Positions 53,726 to 63,485 of a stretch of 64,000 bases of DNA are shown piece by piece. How positions within the stretch are numbered: the first letter of the stretch is position 1; the number at the start of each line of letters is the position of its first letter. The translations under genes were made by a program, and so were the position numbers. The notes under the pieces were generated by a model. The model was not told the origin of the DNA, made no database searches, and saw nothing but the letters and a program-made list of their open reading frames with translations. Source of the DNA: Serratia marcescens (lineage in GTDB: Bacteria > Pseudomonadota > Gammaproteobacteria > Enterobacterales > Enterobacteriaceae); contig JADMXW010000015.1 of assembly GCA_015548865.1 (NCBI GenBank), positions 1 through 64,000 of the forward strand, in the 5' to 3' direction.

Positions 53726-55168
53726 TTGAAAATCAATAAGTTAATAAATCGCAGCCTGTTACCTCCTGATTTGCGGTTTTCAATGCTTGCCACAGTACTC
53801 ATTTTGGCGGGCTGTTCAACCGCTCCAGACAACACACTTAGCCAAATAAAACACGCCGATGAGTTTGCTTCCTCTCAATCACTAACAACGGAAAAAGAAG
53901 GCCGTTGGCCAGACTCGCAGTGGTGGCTGCGCTATCATGACAGGCAGCTTGATAGCCTGATGGAACAGGCTCTGGCCTCTGCACCAACGTTAAAAATAGC
54001 CGAGTCTCGATTAAAGAACGCGGCCGGGATTGCCGAGCAAATCGGTTCTATTCGCGCAGTTCAAGTTGGCGCATCTGCTTCTGCTTCAAAGGACAAAGTC
54101 AGTTATGCCTATCAGGCATACATGCCGCCACATGGCTGGAATGACTACGGTTCAGTTACCGCCAATCTGAGTTTTAATCTGGATTTTTGGGGTAAAAATC
54201 GCGCTGAGGTCGCTGCTGCAACGTCGGATTATGCTGCTGCTGGCGCAGAAATGCAGTCTGCAAAATTACTGCTTCAAGCCTCTTTGGTTCAGGCCTATGC
54301 GGAGCTGGCGCGTTTGTACCTCAACCGTGACACGACGCACAACGCGTTGGAAATTCGTAGCAAAACCGTTGAATTGATGACAGAACGCAATCTCAATGGG
54401 TTAGAAACCGACGGCGTGGTTAAGCAGGCGCAGGCGCTGAAAGCGAGCGCTGAGGCTGAGCTGATCGCCTCCGATGAGGCCATCCAGCTACAGAAAAACG
54501 CTATTGCCGCGTTGTTAGGAGAAGGGCCAGACCGAGGGCTTTCAATTCAGCGCCCGGTGATTCATTTGGATGAATCATTCAACTTACCTGCTAACACGGG
54601 TATCAACATCCTCGGCCATCGTCCAGATATTAGCGCTGCGCGTTGGCGCGTTGAAGCTGCGGCAAAACGCATTCATGTCGCTAAAACGGCTTACTACCCC
54701 GATGTCAGCATCACCGGTTTTATTGGCTACCAGTCGTTCGGCCTGAATAACCTGACGCGCTCGGGCAATGATGCCGGAAGCATTGGACCAGCACTGTATC
54801 TGCCAATTTTCACCGGCGGGCGCTTATCCGGGCAATTAACGTCCGCCGAGGCCAACTACGAAGAATCCGTGGCGACCTACAACAATACGCTGACGCTGGC
54901 ATTACACGATATCGCCAATGTTGTTACTCGCGCCAATGCCCTGAAAGCACGCCTGTCGAAAACCGAGAATGCGTTCGAAAATGCCAAGGCTGCGTATCTC
55001 ATTGCTGATAAACGTTATCGCGGTGGGCTGGCAACGTATCTCGATGTTCTGACAACAGAAGATGCCATGCTGGACACCCAGCGTGCGTTAGTGAATTTGC
55101 AATCACAGGCGTTTTCTCTCGACGTTTCATTAATCCACGCATTAGGCGGTGGGTTTGATGCTTCTTAA
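53726..55168 (+). CDS. NodT-family outer-membrane efflux lipoprotein
   Basis: 480-aa outer-membrane factor. Signal sequence ends in a lipobox 'LILAGC', giving a lipidated Cys. Two OEP (outer-membrane efflux) repeats follow, with coiled-coil helices and 'GHRPDISAARWRVEAA' and 'ALYLPIFTGGRLSGQL' as NodT/OprM-type marks. It should form the trimeric exit duct for the pump encoded next. The start is a TTG at 53726 with AAAGG 7 bases upstream; the ATG at 53648 lies before the promoter and cannot be used. Confidence 0.85.
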   Translation: MKINKLINRSLLPPDLRFSMLATVLILAGCSTAPDNTLSQIKHADEFASSQSLTTEKEGRWPDSQWWLRYHDRQLDSLMEQALASAPTLKIAESRLKNAAGIAEQIGSIRAVQVGASASASKDKVSYAYQAYMPPHGWNDYGSVTANLSFNLDFWGKNRAEVAAATSDYAAAGAEMQSAKLLLQASLVQAYAELARLYLNRDTTHNALEIRSKTVELMTERNLNGLETDGVVKQAQALKASAEAELIASDEAIQLQKNAIAALLGEGPDRGLSIQRPVIHLDESFNLPANTGINILGHRPDISAARWRVEAAAKRIHVAKTAYYPDVSITGFIGYQSFGLNNLTRSGNDAGSIGPALYLPIFTGGRLSGQLTSAEANYEESVATYNNTLTLALHDIANVVTRANALKARLSKTENAFENAKAAYLIADKRYRGGLATYLDVLTTEDAMLDTQRALVNLQSQAFSLDVSLIHALGGGFDAS

Positions 55169-55197
55169 TCTTCACTCGACTCGCAGGAAGTTTTTCT

Positions 55198-56403
55198 ATG
55201 TCACAGCGAAATAATGACTCTGCCACGCCTGTGGCTAATGCGCATTTTCAGGCATCGCGTGCAGCGTCATCGCGTAAAAAAGGGTTTATGGGATTGGCTG
55301 CTGCAGTTGTTATCGCCGCAGGTGGTTACGGTGTGTGGTATGCGTTCGTGGGCTCTCGTTATGTCAGCACAGATAATGCTTACAGTGCAGCGGAAGTAGC
55401 GGAAGTGACGCCTTCGATAACCGGCATTGTTCAAGCGGTGAATGTGGTGGATACGCAGTGGGTAAAGCAGGGCGATGTGTTAGTACAACTGGATGATACG
55501 GATGCTCGCTTGGCATTGGCACAGGCCGAGGCGATGCTAGGGCAATCGCGGCGACGCGTGAGCAGCTATATGGCGACCGATGAGGGATTAGCCGCGCAAG
55601 TCAAGGCGCGAGAAGCGGATGAAACGCAAGCGCAAGCACGACTGGTTGCATCGCAGGCTGATTTCACCAAGGCACAAGTGGATTTAACGCGCCGTGAGGC
55701 GTTGGCAAAATCCGGCGCGGTATCCGGTGAGGAATTGACAAACGCACGTAATGCGATGGCGCAGGCTGAATCTAATCTCAATGTCGCCAAAGCGGCTGCG
55801 GCACAGTCTGTGGCTAATCGTTTATCGACCATTGGTGCGAAAAAAGCCAATGCCGCCTTAATTATTGATTCTACAGTGGAAAATAACCCGGAAGTCATGC
55901 TGGCGAAAGCAAAGGTGGAACAAGCACAAGTTGACCTGGCCCGTACGATTATCAAGGCGCCAGTCGATGGGGTCATCGCTAGACGTCAGGTGCAGATTGG
56001 TAAACGCGTACAGAACGGAGAGCGTTTGATGACGGTGGTACCACTGCACGATGTTCATATTGACGCAAACTTTAAAGAGGTTGAACTGCGTCGAGTGAAA
56101 ATCGGCCAGCCCGTTGAAGTAACATCAGATATTTATGGTGACAAAGTGGTATATCACGGCGTAGTGAGCGGTGTCTCTGGAGGTACAGGCTCGGCGTTCT
56201 CCATGATCCCAGCGCAAAACGCAACGGGTAACTGGATCAAGGTGGTTCAACGTTTGCCGCTGCGCATTACGTTGGACAAGAATGAATTGGCGAAGCACCC
56301 ATTACAGGTCGGACTGTCGATGATTGCCACTATTGATACCCGTAAAACTCAGGATCTGGTGGCATCGGATCACGAAGGTTTGGCAACGGCTCGTCAGGAT
56401 TAA
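55198..56403 (+). CDS. EmrA-type periplasmic adaptor protein (HlyD family)
   Basis: 401-aa adaptor with one N-terminal membrane anchor ('GFMGLAAAVVIAAGGYGVWYAF'), a barrel-sandwich half ('VSTDNAYSAAEVAEVTPSITGIVQAV'), a long coiled-coil hairpin (about residues 95-245, Ala/Gln-rich) and the returning half ('TIIKAPVDGVIARRQVQIG'). It connects the inner-membrane pump to the outer-membrane factor. AGGAAG precedes ATG 55198; 29 bases after the OMF gene and 11 before the pump. Confidence 0.9.
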   Translation: MSQRNNDSATPVANAHFQASRAASSRKKGFMGLAAAVVIAAGGYGVWYAFVGSRYVSTDNAYSAAEVAEVTPSITGIVQAVNVVDTQWVKQGDVLVQLDDTDARLALAQAEAMLGQSRRRVSSYMATDEGLAAQVKAREADETQAQARLVASQADFTKAQVDLTRREALAKSGAVSGEELTNARNAMAQAESNLNVAKAAAAQSVANRLSTIGAKKANAALIIDSTVENNPEVMLAKAKVEQAQVDLARTIIKAPVDGVIARRQVQIGKRVQNGERLMTVVPLHDVHIDANFKEVELRRVKIGQPVEVTSDIYGDKVVYHGVVSGVSGGTGSAFSMIPAQNATGNWIKVVQRLPLRITLDKNELAKHPLQVGLSMIATIDTRKTQDLVASDHEGLATARQD

Positions 56404-56414
56404 GGCGCGAAAGA

Positions 56415-57953
56415 ATGAGCCACAACACTACGCAGAATACTTTTCCGCAGCCGTTAACGGGCGCTGCGCTCGTCATCGGAACCTTGTGTCTGGCGATGGC
56501 CAATTTTTTGGCCATTCTTGATACCACCATCGCCAACGTATCCGTATCGAATATTGCCGGGAGCCTGGGCACATCAACCAGCCAGGGTACATACGTTATT
56601 ACATCCTACGCGGTTGCAGAGGCTATTTCTGTTCCTCTGACCGGTTGGCTGGCTTCGCGTTTTGGTGCGCTGCGCGTTTTCGTGATTTGTCTGCTGATGT
56701 TCGGCGTATTTTCAACACTATGCGGGATGGCAACCAGTATGAACATGCTGGTGTTATTTCGCGTATTTCTGGGGTTCTCCGGCGGGCCGCTGATGCCCCT
56801 GTCTCAGACATTGATGATGCGTATTTTCCCGAAAGACAAGGGTCACGTTGCTATCGGTATCTGGAGTATGACAACGCTGGTAGCTCCGATTATGGGGCCG
56901 ATTCTCGGTGGCGTTATCTGCGATCAGTTTAGCTGGCATTATATCTTTATCTGTAAGACCCCCTTTGCTATTGCGGCGGGTTTCATGTGCTGGAAGATGC
57001 TACAACGTTATGAAACGCAGACGGCAAAATCGCGGATTGACGTTGTGGGGTTGGTGTTGCTGGTGGTGTGGGTGTCCGCCTTGCAGATTATGCTCGATGA
57101 AGGGAAGGATCATGACTGGTTTGCTTCAACGCGAATTGTCATTCTTGCCATTATTGCGCTGATTGGTTTTATCTCATTCCTTATTTGGGAACTGACAGAA
57201 CGTAACCCCGTTGTCGATCTTAAGGTCTTCCGCCATCGTGGTTTTACCACCAGTATGGTTACGCTCTCACTGGCATTTGGCGCATTCTTTGGCATTACTG
57301 TACTTACCCCCTTGTGGCTGCAAATTTATATGGGTTATACCGCGACGATCGCTGGTTATTCGACGGCGATGATGGGGGTATTGGCGGTGTTTCTCGCGCC
57401 ACTTGTTGCTACGCTGGCGACGAAAATCGATCCGCGCCCGCTGGTGTTCGCCGGCGTGCTATGGCTTGGATTATGGACGCTGTTTCGCAGCCAGGCAGAC
57501 ATGAGCATGACATTTTCCCAGATAAGCCTGCCCATGTTGTTCCAAGGCATTGGAATGCCGTTGTTTTTCGTTCCATTGACAGGCATTGCGCTCGGATGCG
57601 TGCTTGAGCGTGAGATGGATTCTGCCGCAGGATTGATGAACTTTATTCGTACCCTGTCAGGGGCTTTTGCCACCTCCATGGTAAATACCTCTTGGGAGAA
57701 TAAAACCCGTTACGTGCATGCGGAACTGTCAGGTCTGACAGACAAAAACGAGATAGCAACGAATGCCATGCTAAATAGCGGGATGCACATGGACGAAGTC
57801 CGCGGATCGATCGAGTGGATGCTACAAGGGCAAAGTGTCATGGTCGCCACGAACCATATCTTCATGGTGATTGCCACTATCTTTGCAGTTGCTGCAATGA
57901 TTATTTGGTTTGCACCGAAACCCACGAGAACGAGTATTTCATCAATTCATTAG
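56415..57953 (+). CDS. EmrB-type drug efflux transporter (DHA2 family, MFS)
   Basis: 512-aa proton-driven exporter with 14 predicted helices. 'MANFLAILDTTIANVSVSNIAGSLG' is the DHA2 helix-1 signature (motif D1), 'GWLASRFGALRVF' is the loop 2-3 motif A, and 'GPILGGVICDQFSWHYIF' is motif C of antiporters. With the adaptor and outer-membrane factor it forms an EmrAB-TolC-like pump for hydrophobic compounds. The substrate is not predictable. Confidence 0.92.
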   Translation: MSHNTTQNTFPQPLTGAALVIGTLCLAMANFLAILDTTIANVSVSNIAGSLGTSTSQGTYVITSYAVAEAISVPLTGWLASRFGALRVFVICLLMFGVFSTLCGMATSMNMLVLFRVFLGFSGGPLMPLSQTLMMRIFPKDKGHVAIGIWSMTTLVAPIMGPILGGVICDQFSWHYIFICKTPFAIAAGFMCWKMLQRYETQTAKSRIDVVGLVLLVVWVSALQIMLDEGKDHDWFASTRIVILAIIALIGFISFLIWELTERNPVVDLKVFRHRGFTTSMVTLSLAFGAFFGITVLTPLWLQIYMGYTATIAGYSTAMMGVLAVFLAPLVATLATKIDPRPLVFAGVLWLGLWTLFRSQADMSMTFSQISLPMLFQGIGMPLFFVPLTGIALGCVLEREMDSAAGLMNFIRTLSGAFATSMVNTSWENKTRYVHAELSGLTDKNEIATNAMLNSGMHMDEVRGSIEWMLQGQSVMVATNHIFMVIATIFAVAAMIIWFAPKPTRTSISSIH

Positions 57954-57979
57954 TTATGCGGTAAATATTTATCCCTTTT

Positions 57980-58022
57980 GCTCTGACAATGCTACTTCCT
58001 TCGTTGTCAGAGCACTTTTTTT
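57980..58022 (+). terminator. Efflux operon terminator
   Basis: Stem GCTCTGACAA/TTGTCAGAGC, 14-base loop, then a run of seven T; 26 bases after the stop. Confidence 0.9.
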
Positions 58023-58193
58023 CTATATTTTTTTCAGATGAAAAATATAGTGGCGGTAAGAAGAAAAAGGGATTTCCTTCTGGAAGTAGACAGTTAGGAT
58101 ATATATATCCTTGTAATATGTTATTTGTTAAAAATGTTATACTACAGAGTTATATTGTTCTGTTTATCAGACAAGAGCAATATTGTTAATAAG

Positions 58194-58318
58194 ATACCTG
58201 TCATCCTTCAAGTTGCGGATGTGTGGCTGCACTCGTTTATCCGAATTACTCACCTGAGTAAGCACATCGAAGTGTCTTCTTCTGTCTCCTTCCTGAAACT
58301 CAAATTATTTAGAATATA
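58194..58318. repeat. MITE-like intergenic repeat, diverged copy (copy 3)
   Basis: About 125 bp aligned with copy 2 throughout: ATACCTGTCATCCTTCAAG at the left, TCACCTGAGTAAGCACATCG in the middle, AAATTATTTAGAATATA at the right. More mismatches than copy 2, so older. Confidence 0.75.
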
Positions 58319-58387
58319 GAACCGAGCGTAAAGTGTGCACACTAAAAATGTTTTGCATGATTGCCCCGTAAAGAGGCTATTTGTATG

Positions 58388-58422
58388 AGAGCCGATCTCA
58401 TTAAGGTGCCGGGATCGGCTCT
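58388..58422 (-). terminator. Hairpin downstream of avtA
   Basis: Perfect 10-bp stem AGAGCCGATC/GATCGGCTCT with a 15-base loop, 25 bases past the avtA stop. No T-run, so termination strength is doubtful. Confidence 0.5.
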
Positions 58423-58447
58423 TAGGCTAGAGGATGTAATATAGCGC

Positions 58448-59710
58448 TTATTCGGATGCATGACCCTCACGTCGCGCTAACGCCACTTCTTGAGCCAAAA
58501 TGGCAATGCCCTGTTCGATCTTCTCGGGGTCAGGTACATAGTTCATGCGCAAACACTGGTGGGCATGAGGCCAATCTTCGGCCAGACCAGGGAAGAAATA
58601 GTGTCCTGGTACCATCAAGACACCACGTTTTTTTAGCCGCTGATAGAGTGTTTCTGTTGATATCGGCAGATCTTTGAACCATAGCCACAAGAAAATCGCC
58701 CCTTCCGGTTTATGAATCAGGCAACATTCTGGTGATAGATAACGGCGAATTATGGCGATGGTTTCTGTTACGCGCTGCTGATAAAACGGGCGCACAACTT
58801 CATTGGATAAACGCAAAAGATCGCCGCGCACAATCATTTCATTAGCCAGTGCCGGGCCAATGGAGCCAGGCGACAGGCTGACAATTCCGTTCATGTTGCT
58901 GATGGCGGCGACAACCTGTTCATTACCAACGATGATGCCACAGCGCGATCCTGGCAAACCCAGTTTAGACAGGCTCATGCAGAGAATGGTGTTAGCATTC
59001 CATAACGGTGTCGCATCACTGAAAATGATGCTGGGAAAGGGGACGCCGTAGGCGTTATCAATCACTAACGGAATGTTGTGCTGTTGAGCAAGATTGTCCA
59101 AGCGCACCAACTCGTCGTCCGTCAACACATTGCCAGTAGGGTTGGTCGGGCGTGAGACACAAATCATCCCTATGTCATCGCCAATGGTTAGCTGGTCAAA
59201 ATCGACGTGGTATTTGAATTGGCCTTCAGGCAGTAATTCAATCTGTGGGCGAACGGAGACGAACATATCTTCGTCTAAACCGGAATCCGCATACCCAATA
59301 TATTCAGGGGCGAGAGGGAACAGCACTTTGCGGGATGTGCCATCCTGATAACGTCCGGCAAAGAGATTAAACAGGTAAAAGAAGGCACTCTGGCTGCCGT
59401 TGGTCAGGGCAATATTTTGCGGCCCAATTTCCCAGCCAAACGTCTGCTTAAGCAACGTAGATAAGTTGGTGAGAAGCGTGTCTTTTCCCTGTGGGCCATC
59501 GTAGTTGCACAGTGCCTCGGTTAATGTGCCTGTGCTGAGCATCTCCTTGCAGAGCTGCTGAAAATAGGTGTCCATTGCCGGGATATGTGCAGGGTTGCCA
59601 CCTCCCAGCATAATGGCGCCTGGCGTACGTAACCCGTCGTTCAGATCATCCATCAACTGAGTAATACCAGCATGGCGGGTGAATTTGTTACCGAAAAGAG
59701 AAAAATTCAT
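58448..59710 (-). CDS. avtA: Valine-pyruvate aminotransferase
   Basis: 420-aa PLP aminotransferase (E. coli AvtA 417 aa) that exchanges valine/2-oxoisovalerate with alanine/pyruvate. 'TRHAGITQLMDDLNDGLRTPGAIMLGGGNPA' opens the protein, 'NYDGPQGKDTLL' and 'NGSQSAFFYLFNLFAGR' are PLP-domain motifs, 'VSRPTNPTGNV' and 'CMSLSKLGLPGSRCGI' (PLP Lys) follow. ATG 59710 gives the family start (MNFSLFG); ATG 59713 is also possible. Confidence 0.94.
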   Translation of the reverse strand: MNFSLFGNKFTRHAGITQLMDDLNDGLRTPGAIMLGGGNPAHIPAMDTYFQQLCKEMLSTGTLTEALCNYDGPQGKDTLLTNLSTLLKQTFGWEIGPQNIALTNGSQSAFFYLFNLFAGRYQDGTSRKVLFPLAPEYIGYADSGLDEDMFVSVRPQIELLPEGQFKYHVDFDQLTIGDDIGMICVSRPTNPTGNVLTDDELVRLDNLAQQHNIPLVIDNAYGVPFPSIIFSDATPLWNANTILCMSLSKLGLPGSRCGIIVGNEQVVAAISNMNGIVSLSPGSIGPALANEMIVRGDLLRLSNEVVRPFYQQRVTETIAIIRRYLSPECCLIHKPEGAIFLWLWFKDLPISTETLYQRLKKRGVLMVPGHYFFPGLAEDWPHAHQCLRMNYVPDPEKIEQGIAILAQEVALARREGHASE

Positions 59711-60024
59711 CATGTGTCGCTTAAAGGTGATGCTAACGTTAACAAAGAACATAGCGCTTGCAGCCAGAGGCTGCAACGGTAACCCATCTTATGGTGACTG
59801 ACGGGCCATGTTTTGTTCGGCAAGGTTCCGAAGAAAATAAACATTCGATGATGTTATCGCGTTACCGAAGAGTTTCAAATACCGAGACAAAAAATAATAG
59901 GTATTAGACGTATATACAAAGGTAAAGTAGACTTCTGGGAATAAAAATTATGCATTCTTTTACACATTCATTTAATTTTGCGCGAATACAATATCAAATC
60001 TTGATTCATTAATAAGGACGATAA
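59711..60024. promoter_or_regulatory. avtA-pqaA divergent intergenic region
   Basis: 314 bp. TTGCAGCC-AGA-GGCTGCAA (59758-59776) is a perfect inverted repeat 48 bases upstream of avtA and may be a leader hairpin or operator. The pqaA side (59860-60020) is A/T-rich. I found no convincing PhoP box (paired GTTTA repeats). Confidence 0.4.
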
Positions 60025-61506
60025 ATGAAGACTGATAACCTTACTTTTGTTTTTTTCTTATTGCTTATGGGGTTCCTATCTCAGGCTAATGCATCAGAAA
60101 AAACGTGCCAGTATGACGATATTGATTTGACACAGGCTGTGTCTTGTTATCGAGAGAATCTGGCTGGCTTGCCAATCAATTATAATTACGAAGGTGATGA
60201 AGTTCTGTCTGATGTCAGAGTGAAGAAATACACTATGGCGTCACAATCTTGGTCACCGGGTGGGCAGGTGCAGCCTGCGCAATGGCAACATAATGTCAAT
60301 ATATATATACCAAACAATGTTATTAAATCACACCATGCATTGATTGTGGCGAATAACAGCTCTCGCCCCTCGAATGGGGTTACCAACGCGGCACAAATGA
60401 ATGAAATTAGCCAGGCTATGCTGGTTTCTATTGCCCGCGCGACCAAAACCATCGTCATTTCAGTTACAGATATACCCAATCAGCCTCTTGTCTATGATGG
60501 GGATAGCAGGCCACAGTCAGAGGATTATAGTGTTGCGCACAGCTGGTCATTGTTTATGAACAACCCAGCACTGAGATCGCAGGCTTCTATACATATTCCC
60601 ATGGCGGCAGCGGTGTCTCAGGCAATAAGAATGGTGAAGGATGAATTGAAAGAGCAGGGTATTACTCGGTTTATTGTGACGGGGGCTTCCAAACGCGGTT
60701 GGTCGTCTTGGTTGACCTTTATTTCCGATCCTGACGTTGATGCCGTGGTACCCTTTGTCATCGATCTATTGGACACACGCGATGCGCTGACACATATGTA
60801 TCGCTCCTATGGTGGAAACTGGCCTATTGCCTTTTATCCTTATTATAAGCAGGGGATTGATCAGACCATTAACACACCTGGATTCCAGGAGTTAATGAAG
60901 ATTGAAGATCCGATGAGATATTTAGCTGCAGGACAGCTCACACAATTAAATAAAGCAAAATATATTATTAACGCCAGCGGTGATGATTTTTATGCTGCGG
61001 ATAATGCACGGTTTTATTATGATGCCTTGCCGGGAGAGAAATCCCTGCGTGTGGTACCCAATACGGGCCACAATGGTATATTGAAACATGTAGAACGAAC
61101 GCTGATTACCTTTGTTAATCGTTTTCTGAAAAATAAACCGCTACCGCAGCTCACCGTAAAGCTTAAAGAAAATGCCCTTAATGTTACCTTTTCTGAAAAA
61201 CCCGTTACCGTAAAACGCTGGACGGCAAATAACCCTGAAGCGAGGGATTTCCGCTACTCTTGTGATATTCAATATCAGGCGACAAACGTAGAACTCCCCA
61301 ATGACGGGCCTGTCAGTCTTACGTTGAACCCTGAACATCGCGGTTGGAAGGCGACCTTTGTGGAGGCCATATTCAAGGATGGTTTCGTTGCAACCAGTCG
61401 GGTTTACGTTACGCCTGACGATGCTTTTCCAACCGATGCACCGCCAGTAAAAGGTGACTTTTGCAAGACGTTGGCTGGTCGTGGACTTGGCGAATCAACA
61501 CCCTAA
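60025..61506 (+). CDS. pqaA: PhoPQ-activated pathogenicity-related protein (PqaA family)
   Basis: 493-aa secreted or periplasmic protein with signal peptide 'FVFFLLLMGFLSQANA|SE'. The body is an alpha/beta-hydrolase fold of the PhoPQ-regulated PqaA/AprA group: 'HHALIVANNSSRP', 'FIVTGASKRGWSSWLTFISDPDVDAVVPFVID' with nucleophile Ser222 in G-A-S-K-R-G, 'YIINASGDDFYAADNARFYYDALPG' and 'PNTGHNGI' (candidate catalytic His). The Salmonella homologue is activated by PhoP/PhoQ; substrate unknown. AAGGAC precedes ATG 60025. Convergent with ghrB. Confidence 0.85.
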   Translation: MKTDNLTFVFFLLLMGFLSQANASEKTCQYDDIDLTQAVSCYRENLAGLPINYNYEGDEVLSDVRVKKYTMASQSWSPGGQVQPAQWQHNVNIYIPNNVIKSHHALIVANNSSRPSNGVTNAAQMNEISQAMLVSIARATKTIVISVTDIPNQPLVYDGDSRPQSEDYSVAHSWSLFMNNPALRSQASIHIPMAAAVSQAIRMVKDELKEQGITRFIVTGASKRGWSSWLTFISDPDVDAVVPFVIDLLDTRDALTHMYRSYGGNWPIAFYPYYKQGIDQTINTPGFQELMKIEDPMRYLAAGQLTQLNKAKYIINASGDDFYAADNARFYYDALPGEKSLRVVPNTGHNGILKHVERTLITFVNRFLKNKPLPQLTVKLKENALNVTFSEKPVTVKRWTANNPEARDFRYSCDIQYQATNVELPNDGPVSLTLNPEHRGWKATFVEAIFKDGFVATSRVYVTPDDAFPTDAPPVKGDFCKTLAGRGLGESTP

Positions 61507-61515
61507 ATGATAAGT

Positions 61516-61539
61516 GCGCCAACGGGGGAACGTTGGCGC
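61516..61539. terminator. Hairpin between pqaA and ghrB
   Basis: Stem GCGCCAACG/CGTTGGCGC, 6-base loop, in the 41-base gap between converging genes. Likely shared terminator though without a T-run. Confidence 0.6.
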
Positions 61540-61547
61540 GCAATAGG

Positions 61548-62510
61548 CTATTTGAGCACCTGTGGGTTGACGCAGTTCTCTTTAACCTCACCAGTCAATG
61601 CTGCGATCAGATTATCAACGGCGCAAGCGGCCATACCGTAGCGAGTTTCGTGAGTAGCAGAACCAATATGCGGTAGCGCAACGACATTCGGCAATTTCAG
61701 CAGCGGGGAGTTAACCGGCAAAGGCTCTTGAACGAATACATCCAGGCCTGCAGCATGGATAGTCCCGTTGCTGAGCGCCTCGACTAATGCAGCCTCATCT
61801 ACCACGGCACCGCGACCAATATTGATCAGAATGGCGCTTGATTTCATTTTTGCCAGTTGTTCATGGCTAATCAGATGACGCGTTTCTTCTGTCAACGGCA
61901 AGGTGACGCACAGGAAATCGGACTCTGCCAGCAAGGTATCCAAATCGCAATAGCGTGCGTTAAAACGCGTTTCGGCTTCGGCATGATGGCGTCGCGCGTT
62001 GTACAGCACCTCCATGCTGAAACCGAAATGCGCACGTTGCGCCACGGCCAAGCCAATACGACCCATACCGAGGATCCCGATAGTTTTATGGTGTACGTCA
62101 ATACCGAACCAGTCACTGCCGATTCCGCTTTTCCACTCGCCCGCTTTGACGCGTTCAGCCACTTCCACCACGCGGCGTGCACTTGACAGGATCAACGCGA
62201 AAACGGTATCAGCCACGGTTTCGGTCAGTACTGTTGGTGTATGCATGAGCGGAATGGCCTTTTCTGTTAATGCTTCAACATCAAAGGTGTCGTAGCCGAC
62301 GGAAATGGTAGATACCGCACGCAGGCGTGGTGTTTGCGCCAGAAAGGCGCGATCGACTTTACCGCCGGAGCCGATGATACCTTCAGCCTGCGCCAGTGCG
62401 GGGTGTCCCGCCTCGGGCAACCCATCACATTCGGTGACGGTAAAATGTTGTTCCAGGCGTTTGCACAAATCGGCAGGAATACTTTTGTACAAAATCACAC
62501 TCGGTTTCAT
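61548..62510 (-). CDS. ghrB: Glyoxylate/hydroxypyruvate reductase B (2-ketoaldonate reductase)
   Basis: 320-aa D-2-hydroxyacid dehydrogenase, close to E. coli GhrB (TkrA). '[14 protein letters not shown]' opens it, '[20 protein letters not shown]' and '[23 protein letters not shown]' are substrate-domain motifs, '[20 protein letters not shown]' binds NADPH, and '[16 protein letters not shown]', '[11 protein letters not shown]' and '[16 protein letters not shown]' hold the catalytic Arg, Glu and His. It reduces glyoxylate, hydroxypyruvate and 2-keto-gluconates. ATG 62510 follows GGAGG by 5 bases. Confidence 0.95.
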   Translation of the reverse strand: MKPSVILYKSIPADLCKRLEQHFTVTECDGLPEAGHPALAQAEGIIGSGGKVDRAFLAQTPRLRAVSTISVGYDTFDVEALTEKAIPLMHTPTVLTETVADTVFALILSSARRVVEVAERVKAGEWKSGIGSDWFGIDVHHKTIGILGMGRIGLAVAQRAHFGFSMEVLYNARRHHAEAETRFNARYCDLDTLLAESDFLCVTLPLTEETRHLISHEQLAKMKSSAILINIGRGAVVDEAALVEALSNGTIHAAGLDVFVQEPLPVNSPLLKLPNVVALPHIGSATHETRYGMAACAVDNLIAALTGEVKENCVNPQVLK

Positions 62511-62676
62511 CACAACCTCCGGAAGTTAAAGGAAAAAAGACCTCACCGCATCATCGCGTAGGCTGTCGGAGACTGCAAGTGCTCATCGAAAGTTAAATGA
62601 AATTGAGAAAAAAAAGATGCCTGAGCTGAAAAAAGTTATGATTTTGGCTCCCTCGATACGACATGGAAGGAGCGCG

Positions 62677-63420
62677 ATGGGTGTTAATACCTGGCTGGTT
62701 GAACGGCTGCGCGCGCGTATGGCGGAGCCGGATAAGCTACCTTTATATGTAAAGTTTGCTGATGTAGTACTGCTGGCGGTGCAGAACGGAGAAATTCAGC
62801 GCGGAGATTTTTTACCCAGCGAACGTGATTTTGTTCTGGCACTGGGTATTTCTCGTATCACGGTGCGAAAAGCGCTGGAGTTATTAGCTGAGCAAGAGAT
62901 CGTGGTGCGCGGTCGCGGTTATGGAACTTACGTCAATCACCAACTTGAGTATCGCCTTAAACCCGCAATGGGCTTTTCCCAACAGGTTGTGGCAACAGGG
63001 AAAACGCCGGGAACGCTATGGATCAGTAAGACAAGGGTTTCTTGCCGGGCAGAAATCGCGGAGCATTTGCAGATCTCCGTGGGCTGTGATGTTTATCTCC
63101 TGAAACGTGTGCGTGATATTGACGGTGAGCCTGTCTCGATCGAAGAAAACTATGTGCCATTGCACTTGATTGCAGATGTCGAGCAGATCGATATTTCGCT
63201 GTATGCGTATTTCCGGAGCCAAGGTATTGCACCTGTCAGAACACGCAACTGGGTATCGGCCCAATCGCCGTCACAGGAGTTTATTCAGTGTGTGAACATG
63301 CCTGCAACGCTGCCCGTTTTGGTGGTGAAATCGCTGGCGTTTGATGCAAACCAACGCCCACTTGATTACAGTATTAACTATTGCCGTGCAGATATGTACG
63401 TCTTCTATTCTGAGGACTAA
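62677..63420 (+). CDS. yegW: YegW-type GntR/HutC-family regulator
   Basis: 247-aa regulator (E. coli YegW 248). N-terminal GntR winged helix ('PLYVKFADVVLLAVQNGEIQRGDFLPSERDF', 'LGISRITVRKALELLAEQEIVVRGRGYGTYV') and a C-terminal UTRA effector domain ('GFSQQVVATGKTPGTLWISK', 'ISVGCDVYLLKRVRDIDGEPVSIEENYVP', 'DYSINYCRADMYVF'). AAGGAGCGCG precedes ATG 62677; a longer frame starts at 62617. Convergent with yegU, which it presumably controls as part of the yegTUVW-type system. Confidence 0.87.
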   Translation: MGVNTWLVERLRARMAEPDKLPLYVKFADVVLLAVQNGEIQRGDFLPSERDFVLALGISRITVRKALELLAEQEIVVRGRGYGTYVNHQLEYRLKPAMGFSQQVVATGKTPGTLWISKTRVSCRAEIAEHLQISVGCDVYLLKRVRDIDGEPVSIEENYVPLHLIADVEQIDISLYAYFRSQGIAPVRTRNWVSAQSPSQEFIQCVNMPATLPVLVVKSLAFDANQRPLDYSINYCRADMYVFYSED

Positions 63421-63485
63421 GACATTGCTCAACCGGCAGGCGGTATTATCATACCATTCCATGATCCGGTTGAGACATTTTCAAA

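Larger units (their letters stand above)
58023..58447. other. Intergenic region before avtA with repeat and hairpin
   Basis: The 494-bp gap 57954-58447 holds the efflux terminator, a repeat copy (58194-58318) and a hairpin (58388-58422). No coding frame worth reporting. Confidence 0.5.

Noticed and set aside
59711..59776. Ala-rich leader peptide (attenuator) upstream of avtA
   Set aside because: The Ala-containing codons are in frame with avtA with no stop, so this is a 5' extension rather than a separate leader.
59777..60024. PhoP box upstream of pqaA
   Set aside because: No paired GTTTA half-sites with proper spacing could be found.
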